NCBI GenBank assembly: GCA_032207245.1 | Contig: CM063506.1 | Location: 14,877,627-14,941,626 of the forward strand | Origin: Pardosa pseudoannulata | Lineage: Eukaryota > Arthropoda > Arachnida > Araneae > Lycosidae | DNA: 64,000 bases | Direction: 5' to 3' | In this document: positions 33,586 to 47,989 of the stretch, one piece after another | Position numbering within the stretch: the stretch's first letter is position 1 | Layout of the letters: each line of letters opens with the position of its first letter | Notes under the pieces: model-generated | The model's database searches: none | The model's input: the letters and a program-made list of their open reading frames with translations, nothing else | Told to the model about the DNA's origin: nothing | Program-made: the position numbers and the translations under genes

Positions 33586-34345
33586 TCGAGTGAAAATATT
33601 TTTCGCCGATTACACTCATATTATATGAATTAACGGGCTTGCAGGTAAATAAAAACTTTTCGTAGTGCATTCTTGACTTCACCAGAAACACAAATCTGCC
33701 GTTGTGGAACTTAAATTTATTGAAATTAAAAAAGCAGCGGTAAACTGACCGTACAGGACAACGATTATACGAATCAAATGCTCAAGAATATATGCTTCTT
33801 TCACAAATGTCGAGCCCAAGAGCCAGAATTACATGATTTTATTCAGATGAGACTAGAGATTGTTCAGAGATTTTTGGATAGCAAGAACAAACCTTTATCA
33901 TTTAATCTGACTCGAAAAACCCACAGTTCTGAAATTCAGTTATTGCAGAAGCATAACCATTTTCCAGGGAGAGCTGAAAAATGTGGCCCGTGGACAGAAA
34001 ATTCGCATTTATTCCAGTATTAGTTTTAAGATATGTGTAAAAACAATTTAAGTTGGAGAACACTCCTTTATTTGATACTTTTATCGGTGGAAAATTAGGT
34101 GTTCAGAGATGAAACGGAGAATTTTAAATAACTATTTTAGGGATAATAATTTTGAAATATTACGTACATACATATATATTCAGAGAGAAGGGGTGTTATT
34201 TGTAATGATTGCTGTAAAAAGTTTTGTAACGAATTTTATTTTCTCCATGGAACGGTTACACTTTAGTTTCTTAATCCCCTCCCAAAACAAAATACTAGGT
34301 ACGAGCTGTGTACATACATACATAAATACACACACACACACATAT
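33586..34345. other. Unassigned DNA with an 81-codon open frame
   Basis: The frame 33778-34023 (+) has ordinary composition with a possible helix (DFIQMRLEIVQRFL) followed by polar sequence. This vaguely recalls the region before the C-terminal finger of piggyBac transposases, but I do not trust the match. No terminal repeats found. Confidence 0.3.
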
Positions 34346-34350
34346 ATATA

Positions 34351-35280
<930 letters not shown>

Positions 35281-35620
35281 CATGTCGTGGTGCAGAGTTA
35301 AGGCGAATGGAAAACAGTCTTCTTGATAATAATAAGTTTTATTAACTCATCGTTCTTAAGGAAAGCAACTTGCACCATTTTCATTAATCGACGGAGAGCT
35401 ATGCGTGAAAAAGGTGTTGACCGCTCCATGTCCACGCGTCAATTGAAACTTATCCGTTTGCAAGCTCATCAAATAGCTCAAAAATGCTTCCGCCTGACTG
35501 GATGATCCTAAAAGCTTACGCGAGCGTGGGTCTTTTTCATTTATTTTATTATTATAAAAGAGTTCCCTTTTTAAAATCGTTTTTAACTCACGTAATTTCA
35601 ACTACCCCCTTTTTAGACCT

Positions 35621-35622
<2 letters not shown>
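35281..35622. other. Unassigned DNA
   Basis: Small frames on both strands (35323-35505 +, 35356-35601 -); none recognised. Confidence 0.35.
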
Positions 35623-35681
<59 letters not shown>

Positions 35682-35682
35682 G
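35623..35682. repeat. Microsatellite (CA)n(TA)n
   Basis: About 16 CA units and 13 TA units. Confidence 0.95.
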
Positions 35683-36970
35683 AAAAAATGTTCCGTACAT
35701 AGTATCTTCAACAAGATCGAGAAGATGTAAAGACATTTAAAGAAAAAATAATAAATTTCTTTTTTATAGCTTAGAATGATTCTCAATATATGATTAGCCG
35801 TCACAAATTTACTTACTTCGATATATGAGAGAGTTTAATTACTGTGTAAACACAACAACAACTGTGTGTATACACACAGGCTATATCTACAGAAAATACC
35901 GCTACATTACAGAAAACAATGAATATGTGTATTTTGCCTTAAGTGCTAATGTGTTTCTGTAAAGATCCGAATCAGCATTAATTCTTTGCATTATTTACTT
36001 TATGAATATTGACTCCCCTCCTCTAGCAATGGATATGCTTTATCTGAACATCCGTCTGTGTGTTCTGATTAGATGCACATCCAAAACACGAAGAATATGA
36101 AACACTTAAGAATTTTGATTGATTGACAAACAACCTTCTTTTCTTTAGTTAAAAACACCATTTTGTTCATTTTATTATTAACCTACATCTATTTCTTTCC
36201 GCTCCATATCAGGGCGGTTGCTAAGCAACAGATTGAATTCTCTAGATGACCTTATGTGTAAATTCGTGAAGTTTTTCGCATGTTCGAGGAAGTTCAAAAC
36301 TTTTCACAGAACTACTGAGTTGACGATAGTTCTTTTGATTACCATTTTGCTTCAGAACTTTACGGTATTTCCTGTCCTAGGATACCATCTCCGGTCTGTA
36401 TCGTGTGGCATGCAATCCAACTCTAAGAAGGTTTTAAAGACAGCTGGCACGAAATTGTTAGCTTTATCACCAGACTTTCTAGAAAATATCTTTTAAAACC
36501 ATGTATATTATTTATTTATGAAGATAATCGAAGCATCACGAACTGTGCAAAGTAGCTAATCACAAGGAGAGATATTCCAAAATCATATTTTAAGTAGAAA
36601 CTTCAGTAGGAAAGTTTCAAAACTTCGATTTTTTTTTACTTTTACATTTTTTAAAATCATTGGACATTTTTGAATCATTTAAAACTAAACCTACTAAAAT
36701 ATTTGAATTAGAACCTTTAAAACTATACATTCTTTGTATTTATATCATAGCTATTAAAAAAAGTATAAAAAGTTTAAATACATTTTATTCAAAATTTGTT
36801 TTTCTATCAACTTGCGCACTCTGTGCAAAAATCCATTGCATATATTAATTTCAAATTTTTGCAGTAAATACATTATAAATCTATGATTAAACTCTACCTA
36901 ATTTTTTTCATTGATGTATATTTCTTTTAGTATTTATATTATTTCAAATCTAATTTTTAAACATTATTTT
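35683..36970. other. Unassigned AT-rich DNA
   Basis: A 92-codon frame (36218-36496, +) is the longest but matches nothing I know. Confidence 0.35.
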
Positions 36971-36971
36971 A

Positions 36972-37592
36972 GCTTTTTTGAAAATTCAATACCCTGGTAT
37001 ACTATTTCTGATACATTTTAAAAATTTAAACAGGTGGAGAATTGTACCTAATAATTACTGCTTACAAAAAAGTAAATTGAAAATTAACCTTTTTGAAACT
37101 CAAATCCATCGTATATTATTTCTTATACGTTTTAAAAATTTAGTTTTTAAAAAATTTAGAATCCTGGTATATTATTTCTGATACTTTTTAAAAATTTAAA
37201 TATATGGAGAATTATATAAAATAATTACTGTTTACAAAAAAATAAATTAAAAATTTACTTTTTTGAAAATTCAGTACCCTGGTATATTATGTCTGATACT
37301 TTTTAAAAATTGAAATAGGTGGAGATTTATACCTAATAATTATTGTTTATAGAAAAGTAAATTGAAAATTTACTTTTTTGAAAATTCAGTACCCTGGTAT
37401 GTCTGATACTTTTTAAAAATTTAAATAAGTGGAGAATTATACCTAATAATTATTGTTTACAAAAAAGTAAACTGAAAATTTACTTTTTTGAAAATTTAGT
37501 ATCCTGATACATGATTTCTGATACTTTTTAAAAATTAAATGAGTGTAGAATTATACTTAATAATTATTGTTTATAAAAAAGTAAAAATTATT
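36972..37592 (+). repeat. Minisatellite, units of about 110-117 bp, five to six copies
   Basis: Each unit runs TTTTTTGAAAATTCAGTACC, CTGGTATATTATTTCTGATA, CTTTTTAAAAATTTAAATAG, GTGGAGAATTATACC, TAATAATTATTGTTTACAAA, AAAGTAAATTGAAAATTTAC. The second unit carries a partial internal duplication; one unit lacks TATTAT. The first and last units are the most diverged. Confidence 0.9.
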
Positions 37593-37740
37593 AATAAAAC
37601 TTAGTTTATGTTTTAGTAAATCTGCACAAAATGTGCCAAAAATTTAAAATTTTTAAAAGATACTATCCTTTTTCATTTTATATAAAAGGTTGTATTTTTA
37701 AAAAACAAAGTAAATTCAGCAAAACTAATTAAAAAATATA
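37593..37740. other. Short unassigned spacer
   Basis: AT-rich sequence between minisatellite and SINE. Confidence 0.4.
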
Positions 37741-37751
37741 TAGCCGAATTG

Positions 37752-37936
37752 GTTTGGTTTGGTTTTGGTTTGGAGTGCTACGGTATACTTTTTGCAACAC
37801 GAGGGCTAATGAGACCGGGACCTACAGCTTAAAGCCGATTCCGAACGGCTACGAACATCCATGCCACAGTGGGATTCGAACCCACGAACTCCGGTTCCGA
37901 AGGCCAGCACCCTAACCATTCGGCCATCGTTCGGCC
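37752..37936 (-). repeat. SINE family 1 with clear target duplication
   Basis: TAGCCGAATTG flanks it at 37741-37751 and 37937-37947 (11 bp). Nearly consensus body and head on the minus strand, tail of repeated CCAAA. A young insertion. Confidence 0.93.
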
Positions 37937-38079
37937 TAGCCGAATTGTTGATAATCCCATGTATTTATGCTTTACTAATAATTAAAAAAAGATAGGATGA
38001 AAAATAAGAATCTTTCATTTAAAGTTACAAAAAGGTATGTGCGTCCTTAAATATAAACTCCTTTGTGAAACCGCCCCTA

Positions 38080-38515
38080 AGGGTCAGGACCTACGGTGCC
38101 AATCTTCACTTCCGAGACCAAAAGGTAGAACGATGGTTAGGGTGCTGGCCTTTGGAACCGAAGTTCGTATGTTCGAATCCTACTGTGGCATTTATATTCG
38201 TAGTCGTTCAGAATCGGCTTTAAGCAGTAGGTCCCGGTCGCATTAGACCTCTTGTTGCAAAAAATGTGCTCGAAACCAAATCAAAACCGAGACGAAAGGC
38301 CCTGGAAAGCGAATAATATGTTCCGTTTAGGCGGTCAGCCTTACGCAGAACCACAAATGTTTACTTCTCAAGCATGCTTGGTCCTCAGTTTGTCTACCCA
38401 CTGAAGGGATGAAAAGCTGAGTCCACCTTGTCAAGCCCGGGGATCGGACTTCGGACATGTGTCGTGAACAAGCGCTACCCCAACGTCACTGGGCTTCCGT
38501 CCTTTAGCACGCTGA
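38080..38515 (-). repeat. SINE family 2, interrupted by SINE family 1
   Basis: On the minus strand: GTTGGGGTAGCGC, GTCCGATCCCCGGGC, GACTCAGC, CTTCAGTGGGTAGACAAACT, AAGCATGCTT, GTTCTGCGTAAGGCTGACCG, CCTAAACGGAACATATTATT, CGTCTCGG. The sequence then continues beyond the inserted SINE 1 with AAGATTGGCACC. The uninterrupted order is seen in the copy at 42185-42545. Confidence 0.8.
38126..38286 (+). repeat. SINE family 1 nested in SINE family 2
   Basis: Flanked by CCGAGACCAAAAGG (38112-38125) and CCGAGACGAAAGG (38287-38299), imperfect target duplications. The head is slightly shortened (starts AGAACGATGGTTAGG). Body GTAGGTCCCGGTCGCATTAG. Confidence 0.85.
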
Positions 38516-38534
38516 AAATTTATTCCATTTAATC

Positions 38535-38690
38535 GAGCATCGGGAAAAGAACTTTCAAACTGTTCGACGAAAACTATACTTTATTACGAAATTTCGGATA
38601 TCAAATTACTTCTATGTTTGGAAGTACATACCTCTGCTGGCGTGTATTCTCTGACATGAAAAATATAATGTCAAAATATAGAACAGTGAT
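38535..38690 (+). pseudogene. hAT transposase C-terminal fragment
   Basis: In-frame translation ending FGSTYLCWRVFSDMKNIMSK followed by YRT is a good match to the C-terminal dimerisation motif of Charlie-like hAT transposases (family: FGSTY.CE..FS.MK..KSK.RS.L). Upstream the frame reads NYTLLRNFGYQITSM. The E of the CE pair is W here. No termini recognised nearby and the reading frame loses similarity after YRT. Isolated remnant. Confidence 0.75.
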
Positions 38691-38826
38691 TGCAAAACTT
38701 TTGAAAAATGCGTTGAATTATATTCATTATTTTTTTATAAACAGCCCTTATGGCGGTATTTATTACTTATATTTACTATTAATGGTATTTACTACTTTAT
38801 TATTATTCAAATTTGACCATCCACTC

Positions 38827-39859
38827 CAGGGCTTGATTATCTCATGGGCACTTAGGGCATGTTCCCTGAGCAAGAAAATTTAAGGGGGCATGAAAATTTA
38901 CTAATTGTACTAATTTACTAATGCACTAATTGTTATATATTGCTGCTTATTTCATGACTTTTTTTTCTTATGCCAGCTGTATATTACTACTGCTTTAGTT
39001 AATGTTTTTTGTATGCATATCTTCTTGTATTCATCTCCTGATGAAATTTATAATTTTTTACCTTTGTTTATCACTTTATAATGTGGTTATTATAATTTGA
39101 TAAATTGATATCCATTTCTGTGCTTAAATTTTACCTGCTAAATATTTAGTCCTGATAAATTTCAATCAATATCTTTGACATTATTTTGCACATAACAGTT
39201 GAATTTTATGTCAATGCCATTTAAGTAATTTCATTTCCCTTATGATATCTTGTGTTCATTTGAACTTCTTCAGTATAATTTTTAATCCACATGCACAATT
39301 TCCCTTTAATTAAGTTTTAATAAATTATTGTACGAGGTAATTGTGTTTGTCATGAACTATATTGATTTCTATTTACTTTAATTTTACTGTTATTTACCTG
39401 ATAATTAATTCCCTCAACAAACCTGGTGCTCTTTTTATCCTATGGGTTATTGCATATTTAAAACAGATTATTAGCAACGTACCACTATAAAACATTAAAT
39501 CATTTCTTCAATTTAAATTATTTTTAATTCTATTATTAATATTTATTTTCTGGACCAGAGAGCTTGTGAGTGTGACAAGGTAGAAAATAAAAAAGTGGGT
39601 CACTCTAGGTCCTTAAAAGTCCTTAATTTTTAGCATGGCTAAACAGAGATAATAATGATTACGTAAAATGAAAATTTGGTGTTTTTGATTTTGAATATTA
39701 CTTTAATGCTAATTTCTTAAATCTGTTTGCTAATTCAATGTTATAATTTTTATGTGACTGTAATGATGATAATAACTTGTCGCTATAAATTTGCATGGGG
39801 GTGGTGGGCACAAAAATTGGATTGTGCCCTGGGCACAAAAGTATCTTAGTAGGGCCCTG
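38827..39859. mobile_element. hAT-type element of 1.03 kb
   Basis: The ends CAGGGC and GCCCTG are inverted, with further inverted GGGCA-rich blocks inside (left GGGCACTTAGGGCA, right TGCCCTGGGCAC). Target duplication ATCCACTC / TTCCACTC agrees at 7 of 8 positions. The interior is AT-rich without any recognisable transposase, so non-autonomous. Confidence 0.78.
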
Positions 39860-40451
39860 TTCCACTCCAATTTACAATAGATTCAAACTCCTGACATCTC
39901 GTCTACAATTCCAAAAGTGATTATCAAACTTTTTTATGTATTTTATTCCTTCTAGTATTAAAGTTTTACTACAAGACAAATTACAAAAGGCTTTTATCTC
40001 TTACGCTATTCAATACATTTACTAATAAAGTAAAAATAAGACAGGTATATTTGCCAGTTTCTTTTGAAGTCGCCGCTAGAGCTCCCGATTTCCAATAACT
40101 GTGTTTTACAGTCCTATGAAATGTTTTGTTTCTCCGAACAGGCTGACTGTTATTGCAAAACTTTCTTTTTTTCTTTTCCTTCCGAACCGGATGTAATAAA
40201 CGCTCTTCGTTGGGAAAATCGCATTTTGCGAAAACTGTCGACTGTTTACACCGCCTTTGCCAATTTTTTTCAATACTTTCTTCCCTTCTCTATCTCTCTC
40301 TTTTTTTTTCTTTGATTACCTTGGCCTAGAGAATACTGTAAATTGACGTAAAAGCGATAATGACTCATTCCCCCAAGCTCATACTCACACATGTAAGCAT
40401 TTGTGTACGTATATGTGCATCTCTTTCTCTGGTTCTGTCGATATATACCAC
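39860..40451. other. Unassigned DNA
   Basis: An 83-codon frame (40064-40315) is unrecognised. Confidence 0.35.
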
Positions 40452-40461
40452 TATTTCTCAG

Positions 40462-40548
40462 TCGTTTCTGGTTGACGGCATATTAAAAATATCTGAAATT
40501 GTTTGTGGTACACCTAAAGAAATAATATCAAAAATAAATGCAGGAAAA
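40462..40548 (+). other. 87-bp exon-like block, copy 3
   Basis: Same 29 codons (SFLVDGILKISEIVC...INAGK), with ATTTCTCAG before and GTAAAT after. Homology extends some 100 bp downstream (to about 40650) but there is no Tigger or palindrome here, so this copy is outside the composites. Confidence 0.5.
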
Positions 40549-40650
40549 GTAAATTTTAAGGGAACAAATATCCTTTAAACATACTGAATTGTAAGATTTT
40601 CTTATTTTTCACCTTATTATATCTTTTATTACTATCGTAAATGTATGGAG

Positions 40651-41154
40651 AGTTACACATTCGGATATATATTTATCCCCATTTTAATGAACTTAAAAGA
40701 ACCCAAGATATTGTTCCCTATATCCAACCTATTAAAAAATTGATTTCTCACAAAATGCATAAATCATTAGCTCTTAATTCTATTCAGTATCGATGTAATT
40801 AAAAATGTATAGGAATCTGTTAAATTTATCCTTAATATGATTTTACATCGAAGTAAAATCAATTTAATTTATTTAAAGAATTTTCCATTAAACTGACAAA
40901 AATTAAGTTTTTTAAATATGGAAACAAATGAACAAATAATTAATTTTACTTTTAACTGTTGTTTACTGCTCTGATACAGAAATAAACGGTTATCTTCTGC
41001 TAAGTTTATGCCATTTTCAAGAAAATATTATAAAAATATTTTCTCGATACAGCAAAGGATTCAGAGGCTGTAGTTTTTTTATCAGAATTATTGGTATGAT
41101 TTATTATGTATTGTTTAGGTTTCATTTTCAATAGGATCTATTCCTAAATCTGGA
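40651..41154. other. Unassigned AT-rich DNA
   Basis: No gene or repeat recognised. Confidence 0.4.
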
Positions 41155-41345
41155 AACCCATTGGCGTTGCGTTAGCTCTTCGCTCTCTGAACACGCAGGT
41201 CCGAGCCTTGATTTTCGGGCTGGGTAAGGTTGTCTCAGCATTTCTGCAATGAAGAGTAACTCGGCAAGGTGGTTAGCGTAAGCCGGGCCCACGACGTATT
41301 GCTGGCTCCCACAGCAACCCAGGGGGCCCCACCTCCCTAGGGACC
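41155..41345 (+). repeat. SINE family 2, diverged copy
   Basis: CCATTGGCGTTGCGTTAGC, CAGGTCCGAGCCTTGATTTT, CGGGCTGGGTAAGGTTGTCT match the head of the family; a GC-rich tail follows (GGGGGCCCCACCTCCC) that is not in other copies and may be a different repeat. Confidence 0.5.
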
Positions 41346-42184
41346 ACTGCTCATATTTTAGCTTCCCTCCCTTTCTCTGTTTTTTTACTTTATTAATTTA
41401 CGATCAGTATTGCTTAGGTTTTTGCAACCCCTGAAGCCATGCAAAGCTTCAGCGGGTCTTTTTTCGAGCAAGCCGAGTCACAGAGGTTCAGCAGGGAGGG
41501 CCAAATACGATTGTCGCTTGTCACAATTTCCTGTTTTTCTTATTTGGCTGTTCGGTCTTTCGTCTTTAGATGCAACGAGCAAAATTCTTATTTCTTTGTT
41601 ATCTTCTTCTAGGCTCGCGTGGTTCGCGCCACCCTTCTTAGTCAAGAGGACCGATAAGCATCCAGTAGTATTATAATTCTCTCTCATAATGCCATTCTTC
41701 TGTGTTCATGTTTGGACAGTAACGATCAGCAAGTTTCCACTGATGTTTAGCACAGTAGCATGGCCTAACTGAAGATTGAGTTTCTTTGAAGAAGTTACAC
41801 AAAAATATAAAAACATCAAAGTTTATTTTTCCTTTCTCAAAACAACGTAAAAAAACAGTTAAACAAAATATCCAAAACAGTTGGCAGATAATATAAAACT
41901 AATTTGCAAATTCAACATTCTGGAAAATGACTATATTATGTAATTTACCTGAATGGGAAAAAAAACTATTTTGAAGCAAAAAAATGACGAGCAACAGGCA
42001 TCACCAAGCAACAACAAGGCCACAAAAAAAAACAGAAAAGCTAAACGTAAAGTGCCCCTTTTATACTCCTTCTTGATCTCGTAACCTCTACAATTATCCA
42101 CATGAAAAAAAACCATGGAGCATACAAAAAAAAACGAGATTAAGTAACCAAGATTAAATTATGATTAAAAGTTTAATTACAAGG
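41346..42184. other. Unassigned DNA
   Basis: A less AT-rich patch at 41405-41680 has open frames on both strands; none recognised. Possibly the body of an old retroelement. Confidence 0.35.
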
Positions 42185-42545
42185 AATGGGATCCGTGTAT
42201 TTAACAGTCCACTCGTGGATTGCGCCTGCGCCGCTCCGGACGATTTCGGTGTGCTTTGCGTGGGTCGGAGTGACCCAGTACTCGCGATCTGCCCACCACC
42301 ACCGGGAGAAGCTTGGAGGACCCCACAGCCATATGAGCCCGGTGTGTGCTTGATTGTCTCAGCCTTTCATCCCTACAGGAGTAGACAAACTGAGAACTAA
42401 GCATCCTTGGGAACTAGACACTGGGGATTCTGCGTAAGATTGACCACCTAACCGGAACATATTCTTCGCATCCCAGTTCTCTTAGTCTCGGAAAAGGAGA
42501 TTGGTATCTTAGACCATAGCCAAACATTTTTGGGCTGCAGCGCCG
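42185..42545 (+). repeat. SINE family 2, longest uninterrupted copy
   Basis: Contains AGTAGACAAACTGAG, TTCTGCGTAAGATTGACCAC, CTAACCGGAACATATTCTTC and TTAGTCTCGG followed directly by GAGATTGGTATC. This shows what the 38-kb copy looked like before the SINE 1 insertion. The upstream 42205-42330 part is GC-rich with no parallel in the other copies. Confidence 0.7.
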
Positions 42546-43595
42546 GTGTGTTTAGTTTTTTCGTTTATATTCCAAAATGATCCGATCTACAAATTATAAA
42601 CCACTACTTAATATTAAGTAGATTAAACTATTCCATTTAGACTAAACAATAGGCTAAACTATTTCATTTTTTCAAAATTTCACTTTTTAAAGTTATCATC
42701 TACATTTTAAAATTTATATTTTGCTCCAAATTATTTAAGGTATTAATTGAAACACTTTACACGAGATTGTGTATAGTAGACAAAAAGAATTCTAAATTTT
42801 ATACATAATTTTAATGCAATTATTAATATTAAATGTTAATATTAAATTTAATATAATTTTTCTAAATTATATATTTTTTTAGTTTCAAAATAGTGAAATA
42901 TTGGAAGGGGGAAATCAATTCAATTCGAGACCCCCGATACTGTAGTACTCCCATAAACCAAAACCTGGCTACACCCAGCTGTGTATTCTACTCAAAACTT
43001 GAAGTGTCACAGCTGAGAGATTTTTCAAGACCTAAAACTCGTCAACTTGAATACAAAGTATGTATGTGGTTCTTCGAGGTAATCAAAAGTGTGTTTAGAA
43101 AGCCTTAAGGTTTCAAACGATTAATTAAGTTTGATACACATTGAAACGCGGTCTCTTAACGAACCATTAAAACCTTTAGAATATGAATGGGTAAATGATG
43201 GAAGTCATTCATTTTTTAAAATTCTTACGAAAGAAAACCTTATCGATGTCAAAGCAAAAGAGAAAATTTTCTTCTTTTCTTTTCAATTGAGCCCAAGGTT
43301 AATTTGCAGTTAGAAAGAATTCAAAATTGCTTGCGATGGAGATGATGCAATTTAAGAAAGTGAGGTCACTAGAAGGTTAATCATCTTTTTGTGACAACCG
43401 ACTTAATAGCTGTATGTACTTATACTGATGAATCTATAATAAAAATAATGCATTTCTTGATCTTAATGGCCTAAATTGATTATAATGAGACGTCGAGGTT
43501 TTAATAATAAAAAATATTAAATTGATACTACGAAGCTTTTTAAAATCAGGGAGTAACCTAAAATTTTGAAAACATTTTCCTGATAAGTGTTGAGA
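42546..43595. other. Unassigned DNA
   Basis: Short frames only (42893-43108 and 43131-43313, +), none recognised. Confidence 0.35.
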
Positions 43596-43597
43596 CA

Positions 43598-44524
<927 letters not shown>

Positions 44525-44546
44525 TATATACATATATGTATATAAC

Positions 44547-44609
<63 letters not shown>
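44525..44609. repeat. Microsatellite (TA)(CA)(TA)
   Basis: Short TA, about 13 CA and about 19 TA units starting at the target site of Tigger E. Confidence 0.95.
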
Positions 44610-44612
<3 letters not shown>

Positions 44613-45599
44613 ACTAGGTTTACGGGAACGTCATTTTGATACATTTCGAAAGAAAATTACAAAAACCTTTTGCATTTTTATTTTTTCTCTTGTATTGACT
44701 TTTAGAAAGGCAGTCCAAAGAGTAGCATTTATTTCAAATTTATATAAATTCAAAAACGCGTTGGTGTACAGATCGTCTCTACAGTAGCAACAGCTCTACT
44801 AGAATGCTCGAAGAGTATACACATTTTTGTTAGCCCCCCTCCTCTTGTTACATTTTTGATAGAATATCCATCTTAATATACTTAAAAATAAATATATGAT
44901 AGTCCTTTTTTTTTACTTTTTTTATACATAATCAATTATATGTACCATTTATATAAAAAGTATAGTAAGTTTTTACACGGTGCGTGCTTCGGAGGGGGAC
45001 TTTCCTATACCTCCATATTTTTTTCTAAAATCTGTAGAGAAAAGTTTTTAATCGACTGGTTTTTTATATGAAAGTAATAACATACAGTCTATTAGTCAAT
45101 ACAAGCGGAGTTAGTATCCAAAAGTGTTCTTCTAGATCCTGGCAGGCAGACTAAAAAATCTCTCCGTTTACTCCAAGATTGTTCAGCATTTTTTTTAACG
45201 GATAATGAGTAATCCTCACACATCACCCAAAATTCTTCCTGTTCAAAGAGGCGAATCAGAAAACGTTATTTCTCATGAAAAGGTGAGTATTACTGTTAGT
45301 GACTTACGGGTGTCAAGTATCTTAGAACGGCACAGCTTGAATAAATCAGCAGAGATCTAATTCAGACAAAATTCTGCAAATGGAAGACGATGTTGCACAA
45401 TCAATAGTGGGAACCAAATGAGCAATACAAACTTTGGAGTTCCACATATATAAAGTTTCTGTGAAAGGTCTTTTTAGACATAGGTTCTCGCAATACCAAT
45501 GTTTATCAAGACTGAATCTTGAAATCCCGTAGCATGATAAAAGGTTTTAGTCCAACTTCAATATCATTATTACCCTTTCACTTATATCGGCTATTAACT
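44610..45599. other. Unassigned DNA
   Basis: No clear gene. Minus-strand fragments near 45420 resemble protein but are too broken to name. Confidence 0.35.
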
Positions 45600-45900
45600 A
45601 CGTTTACAACTGTTCATTAGCTGTTACAATGACCTCCAAGAAGCTTTTGAAGACTTCTTAAGCTGTGCTTTTTCAGGCGTATTAACACTGACTCTACACA
45701 AGACACGATAACATCTACGTAAACTATAACATGTTTTGGAACCGTGGAACACACCTCTTATATTACCTTATATATCAACAACATACTCTTATATTACCTT
45801 ACATATCTGTTAAACCAGCTTATAGCAATGCTTTATTCAGTAACTGCTCACTGTAAAAGTCCAAAAAGGAAAACGTTTCTAATGCATCCTGTAGATTGAA
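45600..45900 (-). pseudogene. Possible BEL/Pao reverse transcriptase trace
   Basis: On the minus strand VYVDVIVSC at 45700-45725 resembles the Y-V-D-D active-site region of BEL/Pao reverse transcriptases (second D is V here), followed at the expected distance by SLQKLLGGHC (family: L..LL..GGF). Stops and frameshifts occur on both sides, so any such copy is long dead. The match is short and could be coincidence. Confidence 0.25.
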
Positions 45901-47145
45901 TATAAATAAAATTAAGTATACTTAAGCTCCTACATGGGTATTCAATGGAAAAGAAATTGATATTGTATAACTCTTCCTAACTTCTATCGAGTTTCAGCCA
46001 AGTACTACTCCGAAGCTTTTGTCTTTTACAAAGTCATTGCTTTCATTTCAAAGCTACGTCTTGAGGCTTATCAAATTCATTTTGTGATAAAACCATAATT
46101 CTAGACTACAACTCTCATCTGTAACTTCGTTGGGTGCTACCCGGAAAGAGCATGTACGTTGCTTCCGTTTCCTCTGGAATTTTCTTTTTCACACATGCAA
46201 TAACTTCATTCAAACTAATTGAATTTAAAATCGTTACATGAAATTCTTCACGATTCCAGACAAATGTGAAAAGCTACACACGTTCTGCCCTTGAGGGAAA
46301 TTTTAAAATAAATTTTTATGGTGGGTTCTGTAACTGGGCAAATAATTTTAAAACTTTTTTTTTCAAGTCAAATACAATCAGAAAATAGATTTTGAATCCC
46401 CAAACTGTTTACCAATGAATTTAATATTTGCTTACGAAAAATAATTATGCATCTTTCATATTTAACGGGTAAATGATCTTGATTGGGACTTTATGTGCTT
46501 ATCAGATTTAGTTTGATTAGGTTTGAAGCAGTAGATCTACTCTTTCATTTTCTCCATACAGGCAAACTAGGAACTGCTGATTCTCGCTAACTTGAATGAT
46601 GAATGTAGCAGTGGTGGGTAGATGCAGCCTTCGTCAAATTCAATGCGTCTCTCGCGGTTATTTTCTGAATCCATTAATTTTCGATATAATTGTAAATGAA
46701 TCATCAATACTTATTGAAAGAGCGGCTGAACTCAAATTATTAGAAATGAAAGAATAATTGTAAATGCAGCACAAGATCTGCTTGAATAATCCAGTTTTGG
46801 AAACTCGTACTAAAATGAAAATATTCACACTTAAAGCAGTGCACTCTACTAGTCATCTAGCTTCAATTTTTAAAATAACTTACTGATCTGAATATTTACA
46901 CTCTGCTATGAAGATTACAAAATTGAAATATCATTTCCAGTTAACTAATCATCATCTTGCAGAGCTTTTGCTAACGATTTTAACTAATTTGCGCCAATTT
47001 TCAAATGTTTGAACTAAAGTCTTAAATCCTTATCACTCGCGAACTTCTATGTGTTGAAAATACAAATGATTAAGTTTATGATTCTTTTTCTCTATGAAAA
47101 ATGCTCATATTTCAAACGAAAAAAATTTCAAACGATTAAAAACCT
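45901..47145. other. Unassigned DNA
   Basis: AT-rich; may hold more of the decayed retroelement but nothing I can defend. Confidence 0.35.
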
Positions 47146-47470
47146 CATCCTACATAAGTTGAATTAAAATAAATCAGCTAAAAAATTTTCACTACCTAAC
47201 GAGAAATTCGAGCATTCTTCTCCAAGAAAAGGATCGCAAACTAATTAGATGATTTTTTCATCCTACATAAGTTGAACTAAAATAAATCAGCTAAAAAATC
47301 TAACGAGAAATTCGAGCATTCTTCCCCAAGAAAAGGATCGCAAACTAATTAGATGATTTTTTCATGCTACGTAAGTTGAACTAAAATAAATCAGCTAAAA
47401 ATTTTTCACTATCGAACGAGAAATTCGAGCGTTCTTCACTGAGAAAAATAATCGCTAACTAAATAGATGT
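47146..47470 (+). repeat. Tandem repeat, three units of 104-113 bp
   Basis: Units start at 47146, 47259 and 47363 with CATCCTACATAAGTTGAA or a variant. Each contains AATAAATCAGCTAAAAA, CGAGAAATTCGAGCATTCTT and CTAATTAGATGATTTTT. Unit 2 lacks TTTTCACTACC. Unit 3 is the most diverged. Confidence 0.9.
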
Positions 47471-47940
47471 TTAATTCAACGCGAAACATGTTGATGAGGG
47501 ACAAGGCTAATTGTTAAATATTTTACATTTCATCCATACATTGATATACATTTTAACTTTAACAGTAACTTTTAGAAACATTTATTTTGTAAAATTCTTA
47601 CTTTTACTTTTTAAATATTTTTCTACGTCTTTTATATTGTACTTAAAACTTGTGTACGATTTTAGTTAAATTAAAAATGAATTTATGATTTTAAAATGAT
47701 TTATTTTGCTGTGAATAATAATGGTTTATTGAATTTTCGTGCTTTGTCGAATTGAGTTTTCTTTTTTAACAAAAGTAAATGTTAATCTTATAACAATCTA
47801 CCAAATTTTCGATTATATTCCATTTTTTATAATTTTGTTATTTGGATCGACATTATACAATATTCCGAGCCTGGGACATAAATTTACTTTTGATACTGGT
47901 GCATCGATTGAAATTATGAAGGAGGGGTTTATTTATTATT
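47471..47940. other. Unassigned DNA
   Basis: A 67-codon frame (47739-47942, +), unrecognised, with a hydrophobic middle. Confidence 0.35.
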
Positions 47941-47989
47941 AAGCTTCACTTTACAATACTGTGTTTACATATGTATCTCTTATCACGAA

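Noticed and set aside
45600..46400. Confident BEL/Pao pol gene
   Set aside because: Only two short motifs support it; the rest is too broken, so it is listed at low confidence.
47146..47470. CRISPR-like array
   Set aside because: Three long diverged units without unique spacers; a eukaryotic tandem repeat.
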